From positions 3,386,001 through 3,450,000 of the forward strand of contig BSBK01002161.1 of assembly GCA_027943335.1 (NCBI GenBank): a stretch of 64,000 nt of DNA, read 5' to 3'. The DNA comes from Chamaecyparis obtusa. Taxonomy: Eukaryota; Streptophyta; Pinopsida; Cupressales; Cupressaceae. A program made the translations under genes and the position numbers. Positions 33,270 through 44,956 of the stretch are shown here, piece by piece. The stretch's first letter is position 1. Each line of letters begins with the position of its first letter. The notes beneath the pieces are model-generated. The model saw nothing but the letters and a program-made list of their open reading frames with translations. It did not search any database and was not told the DNA's origin.

Positions 33270-33768
33270 ATTATCTTAGGACCCCTTTAGTATGTATCCT
33301 AAAACCTTATAAGACACCTAGAACCCCTTAAGACACCTAGAACCTTTAGTGGGATCTTTATTCAATATTATATAAGGTTCCTTACAAACCTCTATATTAT
33401 GACTTAAAACCCTTTGTGAACCCTTAGCAAGATCTATTATTGACATAAAAGGACATAATACCCCTTACTTGATGACATATAATAACATAAGACTCATTAT
33501 GACATAAAACCCTTTAAGAACCCTTACCAGGACTTGTTATGACATAAAATGATCATTAAGAACCCTTTGTAGGACCTCTTAAAACATATAGGACCACTTA
33601 GACCCATTAATGTATCCCATGATCCATTAATACATATAAGGACCCATTTTCTCTTTCAAGACCCCTTAAGACATACTAGGATCCCTTAGGACCCCCAAGA
33701 CCCATTAGTGTATCTTAAGACCACTTATCCTAAGACCCCTTATGAAATTCTAGGACCCTTATCCTTTT
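33270..33768. repeat. Degenerate AGGACCCCTTAAGACATA array
   Basis: Variants of GGACC(C)CTTA(A)GACATA recur about every 20-40 bp, mixed with ACATAAAACCCTTTAAGAAC phrases. Non-coding and directly left of a copia LTR. Confidence 0.7.
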
Positions 33769-34998
33769 AGAAAGTAAAGTCCACCAACACAACTAAGAGG
33801 GGAGGTGAATCAATTGTAAGCTTAATTAACTTAAATTCAACTCTATAAAATATTAAATGTGTAATCAATAACAACAATAACCACTAGATAATAAAAATAC
33901 ACAATAACACCAAATTTGTTGACTAGGGAAACCCTTGATTAGAGGGAAAACCTTGATGAGAATAATTCCCACGAGATGATGTACTAATATAAAAGTTCCT
34001 TATGAAAGGATAGACCTTGTTAGAATTCTTTTGTAATGCAATCAGTACATATGAGTCCCTATGAGGAGACTTTGGATCCCTGCTAAAAGATCCCAACCCT
34101 GTGAGGAGTTGATGAGAAACACAATGAAGACAACTGAACCCACTGTCCAAATTGCTTCAAGACTGTCTTCACTAAACAATCTTTAGGATAACACATCCAA
34201 GGGTGAACTGACTAAAACAAAAAATCCATTTGCCTGTATAGTTCCTTTGAATTCCTCAACATACCAACAACATCATCTTCTGCTCTAATCATAAAGATTT
34301 CGCATTCAAATCTTGCATAATATCTCATGACTGCATGATACCCTTTTTCATCCAAATAAACTTCCTTTCCTTTATACCAAGTCCTAATGATTATTGAGCT
34401 GGCCAAAAGGCTTTCTCAATTTACAATTAATAATATAGGACATCGATAAGAATTTACAATACACATTTCATTACATCTAAACACTTCCATAAGAGTATTA
34501 ATCTATAGTCGGCTCCCAAAGAAGTAACACGCTTCACATTGTCAACAAGTCTTCATAGAATGAAAAGTAGATTCTATCATGTTTATCCAAGCATCCTGAA
34601 CATGTCTTCAACAACATACCAACCTCGCTGAACTAGCTTCAACCCCACCAAAACAATAAATCTTGAATAACTATCACCAGTTCCTAGAAACTCTCATTGT
34701 GAACAGTCTTCAGTAAACTTCACATAACTCGAACACATCTTCATAAATTTTTTGTGCTTTTAACCACATCATCAAAAAAAATTCTTGAATTCTAATAAAT
34801 ATTTTCAAAACTTAATTCATCAGTATAAAACCTTGCCAAATGAATTTGTGCCTATAACTCCATTAACTCTGTCCAAAAAGTATATATGTTGACATCAATG
34901 ACAAACCCAGTCATGAATGTAACATATAAGAATGCAATCATCTCTAATTAACATCCAATCTTCCCTGCTAATAACATTCCTTAATATTCATGCTAACA
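33769..34998 (-). repeat. 3' LTR of a copia element
   Basis: On the minus strand it starts TGTTAGCATGAATATTAAGG at 34998 directly after a polypurine tract. It ends near 33769 with the shared AGAGGGGAGGTGAATCA box (plus order, near 33798). The terminal bases at the left are eroded, so that edge is approximate. Confidence 0.7.
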
Positions 34999-35360
34999 AT
35001 CTCCCCCATTGGAATTGATGGAAACATAGATGGAAAACCATCTAGTCCCATCTTGTCATTATGGTTCGGTAATCTCCCCCATTGAAATTTATCAATATAT
35101 TTATTCCTCATCTTCTTGTACTCACTCTCATACTCATGTCTCCCCCATTCAATTTGTTCTTAATTTTTTGTGCTCAATATTTTTATGTATATCTCTCCCC
35201 CATTGACATTAATGACAAAGGTGTCAATATGTCAATTATCAAAGTTCAATCATCTCCAATACAAGTTGCAAAAGTTCCTAAGTATCAAAATATATTGTAG
35301 AAAACTCATGTCCAAGAGTCCTTAATGACTTATCTCAAGAAAAGATACTCCCCCATAGGA
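34999..35360 (-). other. Multiplied polypurine tracts
   Basis: The minus strand carries AATGGGGGAGA-type tracts at about 34999-35012, 35070, 35137, 35193 and 35344. The tract at 34999 adjoins the LTR and is the functional position. Repeated tracts upstream of the LTR are a described Sirevirus feature (established knowledge), supporting that lineage here. Confidence 0.7.
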
Positions 35361-37785
35361 GAAGCATCAAGCATCCAGTCCAGATAAGTATAGTTCTTTG
35401 ATCATGATGGACTAATGAATTCATGCATCCATTACTCTGAAGAGGTTTGGAGAATGACCCCAAGCATACCTCTTAGATACTCAAAAGTATCCTTAGCCAA
35501 AGGTTTTTTGAAAATATCTTCTATCTTCTCCTTTGTGCTAATATAATCCAATCTTATTTATTTTTATGCAACTTTCTCTCTCGCAACATGATACTTTATT
35601 GAAATATGTTTGGTCTTTAAATTTAATACTAGATTCTTTGACATGTTGATTGTAATTGTATTATCAAAATATATGATAATAGGTTCAGTAAATTCAATGC
35701 TAATATCCATCAACATTTTCTTCATCCAAGTGATTTGATTACAATTATTTGTTGTTGCAACATACTCTGCTTATGTTGTACTCTGTGATATACAATTTTA
35801 TTTCTTGCTCAACTAGGAGACCAATCTTCCTCCCAAGAAGAAAGCTCCAACACTTGTACTCTTTTTTTCATCAACATTTCCTCCCCAATCTACATCAGTG
35901 TATGCACATCATGTGATCTGTCATACCATAGCGTATAATTTGATGTACCCTTTAAATATCTAAAAATCCTTTTTACTATTGCAATGTGTGTTTCTTTAGG
36001 TTCTACTTGAAATATAGCTACAATCCCAACTGCATTATCTATATTAGTTATTGTATGCATCAAGTACTATATTCCTCCAATCATAGATCTATATCTTGTC
36101 TATGTTGCACTTGGTGATTCATTCTTTCTTGACAATTTTCATCCAGTTACCATAGGGGTTCCAACTAGTTTACAATTCTCCATTACAAACTTTGTCAACA
36201 AGTCCTTAAGATATTTTGTTTGTGATATGAAAATACCATCCTTGTTCTATGTAATTTGCAATCCCAAAAATTATTTCATCTCACCAATCATGCTCATCTA
36301 AAATTCATCTTTCATTTTATCTAAAAATTTCTTACTTGCTTCATCATTGCCTCCAAAGATAATATCATCAACAAATACTTCAACAATCTGTAATCCATTG
36401 TCATTTTTCTTTAAGTACATATTACTATCTGTATTACCTTTCTTGAATCCCAAATTGATCAAGTGTTTGTCTAACCTTTCATACCAAGCTCTAGGTGCTT
36501 GCTTCAATCCATACAATACCTTCTTTAATTTGCAAACCATATCCTTGTCTTCTATTAAATAAAATCCATCAGGTTGTTCAAGGTAGACTTCCTCCTTAAT
36601 TTTTGCATTAATAAAATCTTATTTTACATCCATCTAATATACCTTGAAGTTCTTACTACAAGCATATGCCAAAAACATTCTAACTACCTCAAGTCTAGCC
36701 ATACGTGCAAAATTTTCTTCAAATTCAATACCTTCTTGTTGTGAGTAACCTTTACATACCAATCTTGCTTTGTTTCTTACCACTTCACCTTGCTCATTCA
36801 TCTTGTTCCTAAAAACCCATTTTGTGCCAATAAAATTCTTGTCTTTAGGTGTAGGGACCAATTCCCAAGTCTTGTTCTTTTCAATTTTCTCAAGTTATTC
36901 TTTCATTGCCTTTGTCCAATGTTCATCTTTACATGCTTCATCTACAGTCTTTGGTTCAACTTGTGATATTAAACATAGTTCTTCATTTAACTTGTTCCTT
37001 GTCATGACTCATTTGTTTGCACTTCCACTTATTTTATTTGTAGGATAATTTCATGCAACATATTTAGGTGTTCCTGGTTCAACTCTAATTTCTTCTCTAG
37101 GTGTTGATTTAGGTTCAATTCTTGATTCCATTCTAACTTCTTCAATCTACAAATCATTTTCAATTTCATAAACTAATTCCTTCTCATCATTTTGATTAAT
37201 GCTATTCCTTTGTCATTTATCTTCATCAAAATCATAATCAAGAATCCTCTCTTGAACTCTAAAATTTTCAACAACCTTCACATTATTACTCTCAACAATA
37301 TTCCTCAATCTTTGATTAAAACATCTATATGCTTTAATTTTCAATGAATAACCAAGAAAAACTCCTTCATCACTTCTAGCATCAAACTTTCAAATATCAT
37401 CATCTCTTTTGATATAAAATTTACTTCCAAAGATTTTAAAGTATTTCACAGTAGGTGTATGCCCAAACCAAAGTTCATAAGATGTCTTGCCAGTACCTTG
37501 TCTAATCTGAACTCTATTCATTGTGTAAACTACGATATTCATTGCTTCTCTACAAAAGATATTTGATACATTATCTTCAAGCATCATAGCTCTAGCTACC
37601 TCATTAACTGATTTTTTCCTCCTTTCTGATATATCATTTTGTTGTAGTGTCCTAGGTGCTAAAAGTTGTCTCTTAATTCCATTGTCTTCACAAAAGATGT
37701 TAAACTCATTTGAAGTAAACTCTTTGCCTCTATCAGATCTCAAAAATTTAATCTTCAAACCAAATTCATTCTCAACTCTATTCTT
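35361..37785 (-). pseudogene. Ty1-copia pol: integrase, reverse transcriptase, RNase H (5' truncated)
   Basis: The minus-strand order is integrase core, reverse transcriptase, RNase H, the copia order. Integrase (37760-37390): FLRSDRGKEFTSNEF, then QQNDISERRKKSVNE with the usual QQNG changed to QQND, and GKTSYELWFGHTPTVKYFKI. Reverse transcriptase (36850-36290): GTKWVFRNKMNEQGEV, ARLVCKGYSQQEGI, LKKVLYGLKQAPRAWYERLD and catalytic FVDDIIFGG. RNase H-like region (about 36230-35530): MHTITNIDN, VKRIFRYLKGTSNYTL. Numerous stops interrupt it (near 37389, 36631, 36295 and 36100). The N-terminal integrase, protease and gag are absent: the coding sequence stops at about 37785 against AT-rich repeats. 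Confidence 0.85.
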
Positions 37786-38060
37786 CTATTTGATTAGATG
37801 ATTTTATATAAAAATGGTTTGATTAGATGATTTGATTTGATTAGATGATTTGATATAAATATGGTTTGATTTGATTATTTTATTTGATTAGATGATTTAC
37901 ATGCATGATTTCATATAAAGATGGTTTGATTATATGATTTGATTTGATTAAATGATTTACATGCATGATTTGATTAGATTCAATTCAATTAGATGATTTG
38001 ATATAAAGATTATTTGATTAGATGATTTGAATATTAACATATAGAATCAAATTTTATATA
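37786..38060. repeat. GATTTGATTAGAT low-complexity array
   Basis: GATTTGATTAGATGATTTGA and close variants repeat over about 250 bp. It breaks the copia element on its 5' side. Confidence 0.8.
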
Positions 38061-38105
38061 TCTAGATCAATAGATATAATTTCACTTGTACAATTTGAAA
38101 GTAAC

Positions 38106-38130
38106 ACACACACACACACACACATATAAT
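38106..38130. repeat. (CA)n microsatellite
   Basis: About ten CA units followed by TATAT. Confidence 0.9.
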
Positions 38131-38384
38131 TTAAACATGTACTTGATCAAACAACAAATTATATCAAACTTGAATAAGAAATTGACATGAATAGATGTTA
38201 TCACTCAACTACATATACTATAACAATCAAGTAAAATGTACATATCAATCAAGTAACATGTATATAGATCAAGTAACATTTAATATATAATCTTCTTGAG
38301 CAACATATAATTTTTAATTCAAATAATGTATGTATATAAAACTTAACATCTATAAAGATCAAAAAATAGAGTATATCAATCTAG

Positions 38385-38612
38385 TACAATCCATGTCATA
38401 TATTAAAGTAGATAAATATAGATCAAGTCCTAAAATATGAAATATATCCATCATATATATCCATCAACATAAATGTAGATCAATTCCTAAAACATGAAAT
38501 CTATCCATGCCATATATTAAAGTAGATCAATGTAGATCAAGTCCAAAAACATGAAATGTATCCATCATATATATCCATCGACATAAATGTAGATCAAGTC
38601 CTAAAACATGAA
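38385..38612. repeat. ~115-bp direct repeat, two copies
   Basis: CCATGTCATATATTAAAGTA at 38392 recurs at about 38507 (one change). The following ATCAAGTCCTAAAA and ATCCATCATATATATCCATC phrases keep the same ~115-bp spacing. It lies just 3' of the transposase-like gene. Confidence 0.75.
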
Positions 38613-38631
38613 TATACATAAGTAATATTGT

Positions 38632-39385
38632 TTAGAACATCTCAAGTGGTTCAGAATGTTCATGGAGAACATTTAATATGCTCTCATGATCCTCACTATC
38701 TAGTCTCCACTTACGACATCCATGTTGAGATTTAATTGGATGGAGACAAAGGGAGGTAGCAACTACTAGGTGGCTATATTAAAACACCTTATTGTCAGGT
38801 TGATAATCAACATAGTGAATTCCATGTTGCACTATTTTGATTTTCTTGAAATACGTTCCCTCTAAAATAACTGAACCTGCACACCATAAATATTAACAAT
38901 GTAATTAAAACAAATTTTGTATTTATTATCTATATATTTGCAAAATAAAGAACAATTTATATATCTCTAAAGCATACGTGAACTTGTAGGGAATAACATT
39001 CCATCACTTTCTTTGGGCTCAATTAACTTCATCCTCTCTATGGTGCAACACAATAAATAGTAATTAACTCCTACATTTCCAAGCTCAACAATCACTACAT
39101 AGACATCTCCTACACAAAAAACATATACATACATGTATGAGAGAAAATACTTCAAAAGTTAGTTTTATATATATATATATATATAATTAATTAATTAATT
39201 TAAATTAAAAAACAAAACTTACCAATTTTGACTAATCCTAAAATATGGTCATAATCAATAGAAATCAAAGGAATGTCATAAAAAAATTCATCTTCATCTC
39301 CATTAACTATATTAGTAACAACAAGTGGCACCAAACTACATGCACCTACATATCCATGTTCTTGGTTGATGCATTCAAAATAGTT
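38632..39385 (-). pseudogene. Transposase-like gene, 3' exons (left of the nested insertion)
   Basis: Three exons can be read on the minus strand. The first is 39385-39223, reading NYFECINQEHGYVGACSLVP and ending at a GTAAGT donor. The second is 39109-38978, from TTTTTTGTGTAG acceptor to GTATGC donor, with GNVGVNYYLLCCTIERMKLI. The third is 38876-38632, after a GTGTGCAG acceptor, with GTYFKKIKIVQHGIHYVDY and QHGCRKWRLDSEDHESI, terminating at TAA 38634-38632. Codon phases agree across both introns. One internal TAA (near 38782) breaks the last exon. The first exon is the continuation of 61812-61957: the frame ...SCFCCHFIAE | NYFECINQEHG is continuous once the insertion and one TAGTT copy are ignored. 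Confidence 0.6.
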
Positions 39386-40503
39386 TGTTAGGAATGGGAA
39401 CACTGAGAGGGGGGGGTGAATTAGTGTTCTATATGTTATTATTTTTTCAAATATCTTGAACCTTAAATTAATTGCTTAAGTAATGAAATGAATATCAATG
39501 CAAGTAAGATAAACAACCATAACACATAACACCAAATATGATTACGGGGAAACCCAAATAGGTAAAAACCCCAGTGGGAATTAACACCCACTAAGAACTA
39601 CACTAGTGTATTATGATCCATGTTAGAAGATCTTACAACCCTGTTAGGAGTTGATCTTTACAATACAATAAGTACAGTGACTTGATCAAGGGTTGAACCT
39701 TGTTAGGAGTCTTTTAAAATAACCCTCTTAGGGGTGGTGGCTCATTGCCAGAGCTTACTACTCAATGAGAAGGCTACAACCTCCTTGATATCAGATACAC
39801 ACTATATCTACCAATGGTGAACTGTTGCTTTGACATTGCTTGTCTAATCAGTTCCTTTTGTGTGTTGATGCTTTAACCTCTTATAAAGCTCTACAACATT
39901 CTAACTGCTCTTCACATACTTCTTCTCTTATACTATCAACTCTATATCTCATTCCATACCTAAATACAAAGGTGTGTGTCTTATTTATAGGCACAAACAA
40001 AACTATTCACTAGGTCATCCTTCAACCTATTACATACAATGCTTCCAAATGAATTGGCTCAAGCGTGTTTACATATAATGATATTAATATGTCTATAACC
40101 TAAATACAATAGGCACATTTCCTTTACAAAATAATATTATACACGGCTAACCAAAATACCAACAGTCAGCTCCATGCTCTATTTTGTTCTGCCACTCACT
40201 GTCTATGTCACTTCATCTGGTTGTAACTTCTTCATAATAACTCATATGATCATGCGCTCTTAGACTTAGTATGATTACATACTCATAAGCTTATCTTCAA
40301 GGGTGCATTCCATAACTAGGTCATATGCATGTGCACTGATGCTATGTTCATCCGGTGCTCTGTTGACTATCCAGTCTTCCATACTTAACCAAATTATGAT
40401 CTTATGAGTAAGTGTGTTGACTCCAAAACTCCATATGACTTTGTTGCCATAATGAAAAAACTAAATTATAGTCATATACAATAGTATATTCAACTTTCCA
40501 ACA
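39386..40503 (-). repeat. 3' LTR of family A copy 3
   Basis: Plus-order start TGTTAGGAATGGGAACACTG, end AACTTTCCAACA; 1,118 bp; preceded on the left by TAGTT. Confidence 0.9.
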
Positions 40504-40731
40504 ATCTCCCCCTTTTTCATTAATGGCAACAAAGGAATATGGCAAAGTTACTAAACTGTATCTTACACAAAAACTTCTATCATATACTCTATCTAATATC
40601 TCCTTTGTACTATATACTCTACTCCCATTTACATCATATACACAGCTCTATATTATTCCTTCTACTATATACTCTACTCCCCCTTTGAAATTAATGACAA
40701 AGGTGCTAAAAAAAAATACAACTCAAAGTAC
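40504..40731 (-). other. Polypurine tract region of copy 3
   Basis: The minus strand reads ATGAAAAAGGGGGAGAT immediately before the LTR. A second tract, AAAGGGGGAGT, is near 40677-40687, giving the multiplied-tract arrangement again. Confidence 0.7.
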
Positions 40732-42057
40732 TTACACTGAGAGTACATCCAGATATGCAATCTTCAAGTTTTGGATTTCTTACTGCCAGAATACCTTCAG
40801 TGCATTTACTATCTGGAGATGGGCGCACAAATCATAATTCAACTTCTCCATCTTCTCCAAATCATTACATGGGCCTTGGTCATATGTCACAATAGTGGTA
40901 TCTATTTCCTTAATGAACTGATTTAGCACATCCAATAAGGGCACAAGAGCATTTCTTAGCTGAGTTTTTTTTGCCCTTACCTTAGCCATTTCTTTTTTTG
41001 TTTTCTCTATTTTATTTACTTGTCCTTGGAAGAAATTGTTACACATATTTATATATGTGGAGGGATCTTCCTCTAATTTCCTTACTGCATCTATCATAGC
41101 TTCTGCTTACTGAATTTTCTTGTAAAGGTCTACAATCAGTTTGTCTTGGTTCATACAATCAGCTATTATTTTTCATCCTTTAGTTTCTATCTCCTTTAAC
41201 ATAGCTTGACCAACCTTTAAAGAACTAAGGTCAAGTGTGAAGTTACCTATTAATTCACTTAGCCTCTTCTAAAGATATTTTTCTTTTGTCATCTTAGATG
41301 TTGATTCTTCTAGAGTAGAGAAGTTTTCTTTAAAGCTTGTCAAAATGCTACTTACATCTTCAACTAAATGAATATTTACCACTTTCTTGTCCTCGGGCAA
41401 TAGACTGTTCAGTATTCTTACTAATTCCACAAATAGAGGGTTCCTCATTACTTATTTCTCTTTTGCCTTTTCCATTGTTAGTACACTAGTCTTGATCAAG
41501 TCTTCTTCTCCCCATGAATCTAATCTTGTTGTGTCAAGGATCAGACTTGACAACAATGACATTCAAGGCTTAGGAGTAAGGAGTAAACTTTGACTAACAT
41601 CCATTACCTCAGTCTTTACAATCAGTGGTGTTTCAGTAGAGGGATCATCTGCAGGTTCATCTTTCTTCTCTTCATAATTTTTCTCCTTTTCTTTTTCTTT
41701 CTCCTCTTCTTCTTACTGTCCTATTAGATCCTCAATCTAAACTTCTTCTTTCCACATAAATGAATTATCACCACATAGAATTTCATCCTCTTCTATACTT
41801 ACAAAGGCTTCCTCAAACTTATCCAAGTCCTTATCAGTGGCTGCCATTGATATCTCCACATTATCAATCATAATTGTATCATCTCATGTTCCAATCATAG
41901 GTGCATAATCCTCTAGACCTGTTGTAGGTTTATTAGGGACCTCAGATGCTTTTTTTGACTTAGATGGAGCTTGGGTTGTAGGCATAGTAGATGGATACAT
42001 GTGTTTTTCTAAGAACACCTTCTCAAATGGCTTTTCTATTTCCTTGGCAACCAAATT
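40732..42057 (-). pseudogene. Family A accessory ORF copy 3, C-terminal part
   Basis: Continues the frame of 59096-57248 across the gypsy insertion: MNKDY | NLVAKEIEKPFEKVFLEKHM, matching copy 1. An Asp/Glu-rich region follows (with DDTIMIDNVEISMAATDKDL near 41890-41830), then Lys/Glu-rich low complexity (41740-41650) and a C-terminal helical/coiled-coil region (41300-40790). It ends AYLDVLSV then TAA at 40732-40734. About eight stops interrupt it, for example near 41883, 41745, 41586, 41455 and 40779. Confidence 0.7.
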
Positions 42058-42062
42058 ATAAT

Positions 42063-43646
42063 TAGTGCAAGAGCACCTTCATTTTGATTAATTTTTGTAA
42101 GTATTTTCTATGTTGGATTTCCCTAAGGTCATGTTGACCATGTTTACGGGATCCATGTGGGATATGAAGTCCTAGATGGTCTTAGGTAGAGTAATAGTCT
42201 CACATGCCTACTATGGGATAATTAGGTATAATATAATTCCTGGTCTTTCTTTTGATTTTTTGAGCTTGGATATGAATTTTAGGGCCTAGATAGACCCTAG
42301 GACCCCTTGTTAGCTTCCTAAGCTCTTTGGGGAAGCAAGTTTGAAAAGTTGTCATATTAGTTGTAAAAGTTGCTTAGCAACTTTTGAAAAGTTGCTTGGC
42401 CTAATTAACCTTAAGAATTTAATCAGTGTTTAAGGGCTCACAACCCCCCCTAATCCTAACCTAAGACTATTTTATGGTTTTTTGGGCTCATATCCCAAGG
42501 TTGCAAGTCATACTGTACGAAGGTTCTATTCTGAGAGTGTGCATAGTCTAGTTTTGTATTGATTTGAAGGAATAGTGAGTTAATGAAGAGAATTTCATTA
42601 TGAATGAGATCTCTTGGTTGATGTGTAGTGTTTTTGTGTTGATCTAATTTATATTTCTATAGTTATTTTAGGGTTTTATTCATCTTTTTTTTGTTTAGTT
42701 TAATTCTTTCTAAACTCCTGGTTCACTGGTTTCTACCGAGGAGCTTGAAGAAATGAGGGTCTAACTCACTACCCCACCATCCAATCTATATGGCCTTTTT
42801 GGGATAGTGAGTAGACCCCATGTATGAATCATACATGGAAGGAGGGTCCTTGGTATGCATGTTAAGTATTTTTTCAATCCATCCCTAGGCGAGCCCTGTT
42901 GAGCCCGACTAGGAAGGATTAATTGAAGTAGGAGAATAGCTTGCAGAGGAGTGATGGAAGATGCATGGTAGGAGTTGGAGGTCTTGAGTATGGTCATTAC
43001 CAAGATATGGATTCAAGGATAGGAGTTTATCAATCCATTTTATCAAGTAAATTCATCTTTTACTTCATTGAATCAGGGATAAGCCTAAACTCCACTAAAA
43101 ACATATATTTTTAGTAAGGGGGTTGTACGGCCTAGGAGGGACCTAAAACCTTTGAAATCCTTTAGATTTTACCTCATATAGAAAGGACCCATAAATTTTT
43201 TTCAGGGTCCTTTGGAAAAAATCAAGGCTAAAGCCCTATTTTGTCAGAGAGGAGGCCTAATTGGACCACTCCTTGTAGCCCTATTTTACAAAGGAACTAC
43301 CAAATCGGTAAGAAGAATTGGTGAAGTAAAGGTTGTAACATGTGTGTTGGCACATTTTAAGACATTTTACCACACCTCCTTGCCTCTGCAAGCTTCCTAG
43401 CTCATTGGGAGGTGTAATACCCTTACTCTAGCTTAAGGATCACTAGGTGCATGAAGAAGCCTAAAAGTATGAAGTTGAGTTTGAGTTGTTGAATCACTTT
43501 TGATAGCTTGGTTGGTTCTAAGACTAGGGGATTGAGCCATCCAAGGCATCCTATAGTTCCATTGGCATAGGTGGCTACACTTGAGGGTCACTAGGTGAAC
43601 CTAAGAGCAAGGGCTTGTGATAAGCTCCTTCCCAACCTCCCTATCA
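42063..43646 (+). repeat. 5' LTR of chromovirus copy 1
   Basis: 1,584 bp, starts TAGTGCAAGAGCACCTTC (the 3' LTR start is TGGTATAGGAGCACC), ends CTCCCTATCA. It contains the site ATACC (43417 region) that is duplicated around the insertion in the 3' LTR. Confidence 0.9.
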
Positions 43647-43649
43647 AAT

Positions 43650-43661
43650 TGGTATCAGAGC
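43650..43661 (+). other. Primer-binding site of chromovirus copy 1
   Basis: Exact TGGTATCAGAGC, three bases after the LTR end. Confidence 0.9.
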
Positions 43662-43722
43662 CCCAAAAGTTTTTGGGATTACATAGTGCATGTCAAATTG
43701 TGAATCTAGTGGGTCCTTAATC

Positions 43723-44781
43723 ATGGTGACCAATGTGGAATTAGCCAAGAAGGTTGAGGACCAAGAATTAGATAACAGGATGTTGAGGGATAAGATAGCT
43801 CAATTGGAACAAACATTGAGTGAAGTGAAATTGAAGGTAGAAGAAGTCAATGACAAATTGGATTGGAGAGAAGAAAAGGAGAAGCAAGTACTTGAGGAGG
43901 ATAAGACTCTAGAGCCAGACCATGTATTTCTTGAAGAACCAATTCTAAAGACATTGAAAGCCATGAATGGAAAAGCTCTAGAGGGGATACCATTGTTTAG
44001 TGGTAAGATGGAACCTAATCTAGTCATGGACTAGATAGAGGGCATGGAAAATAACTTTTAATGTGATGGAATTAGTGAAGCATAAAAGGTAAAAATAGCC
44101 AAATCTAGACTTAGGGGCTTTGCATTAATATGGTGAAAATTTGTACAAATAGAGAGGGAAAAGGAGGGCAAGAACCTAATCTTGTCTTGGAAGGGCATGG
44201 TGAACAAAATCAAGGAGGCCTACATACCTGATGATTATGAGATCCAATTACATAAGAAAAGATAGAGCTTGAGGCAAAAGGATCTAGATGTGAGTTCTTA
44301 CACTGAGGAATTCCAAAAGCTTTGCATGAGATCCAATGTGGTAGAGGATGAAAGTGTTAAGGTGGCAAGATATTTGAATGGCTTGAAGTGAAGAATCCAA
44401 GAAGAAATGGTTCTTCTCAGTCCCAAGATAGTACACCAATGTTATCAATTGGCTATCAAGATTGAAGAAAAAGGTAAGAGGAAATAAGATCAAACCTCCA
44501 AGAATAGAGGTAGAGGAAGAGATCAAAGGGGACATAGGGAAGGCTACCAAGGTAGAGGAAATGAACATAAGATTCAAGGGGATTCCAAAATAATAGAGCA
44601 TGGTAGTGAAACATCTTCTAGAGGAAGTTTTGGTAGAGGAAGAGGACACCAAGGCAGCTCAAATAGAGGAAATACTTCAGGCAGAGGTAGCTCATATATT
44701 GCTACCATGAAGTGTTATTATTGTGGATAGTTAGGACATCTAGCATATAGGTGCCCAAACAAGCCATATTCTTCTAATTCA
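43723..44781 (+). pseudogene. Gypsy gag
   Basis: Starts MVTNVELAKKVEDQELD at 43723, the same start as chromovirus copy 2. Coiled coil (residues ~5-65), gag core from EEPILKTLKAMNGKALEGIP onward, GMVNKIKEAYIPDDYEIQLH (44195-44255), an Arg/Gly-rich stretch (44500-44700) and one knuckle CYYCG-stop-LGHLAYRC (44713-44754). Stops at 44032, 44059, 44086, 44138, 44263 and 44389 fit C-to-T or G-to-A changes in Gln and Trp codons. Role: virus-like particle shell and RNA binding. Confidence 0.8.
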
Positions 44782-44956
44782 TAAAAAGAGAGTAGCATAC
44801 ACCCAAGAGGACACTTCAAGTGTCAAGTCACCAGAGGTTAACCAAATAGAATCATAGATGGGTGAAAATCTCATGTTTAGAAGGGTTCTAATCAGACAAC
44901 CAACTAAAGAAGAACCAAGGTAGAGGAGAGCACTCTTTAGAGTGAAATGAAAGATC

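Noticed and set aside
39200..39403. A complete small ORF starting MFPFLTN at 39403
   Set aside because: The first codons come from the LTR; the real sequence is an exon of the split transposase-like gene beginning at 39385.
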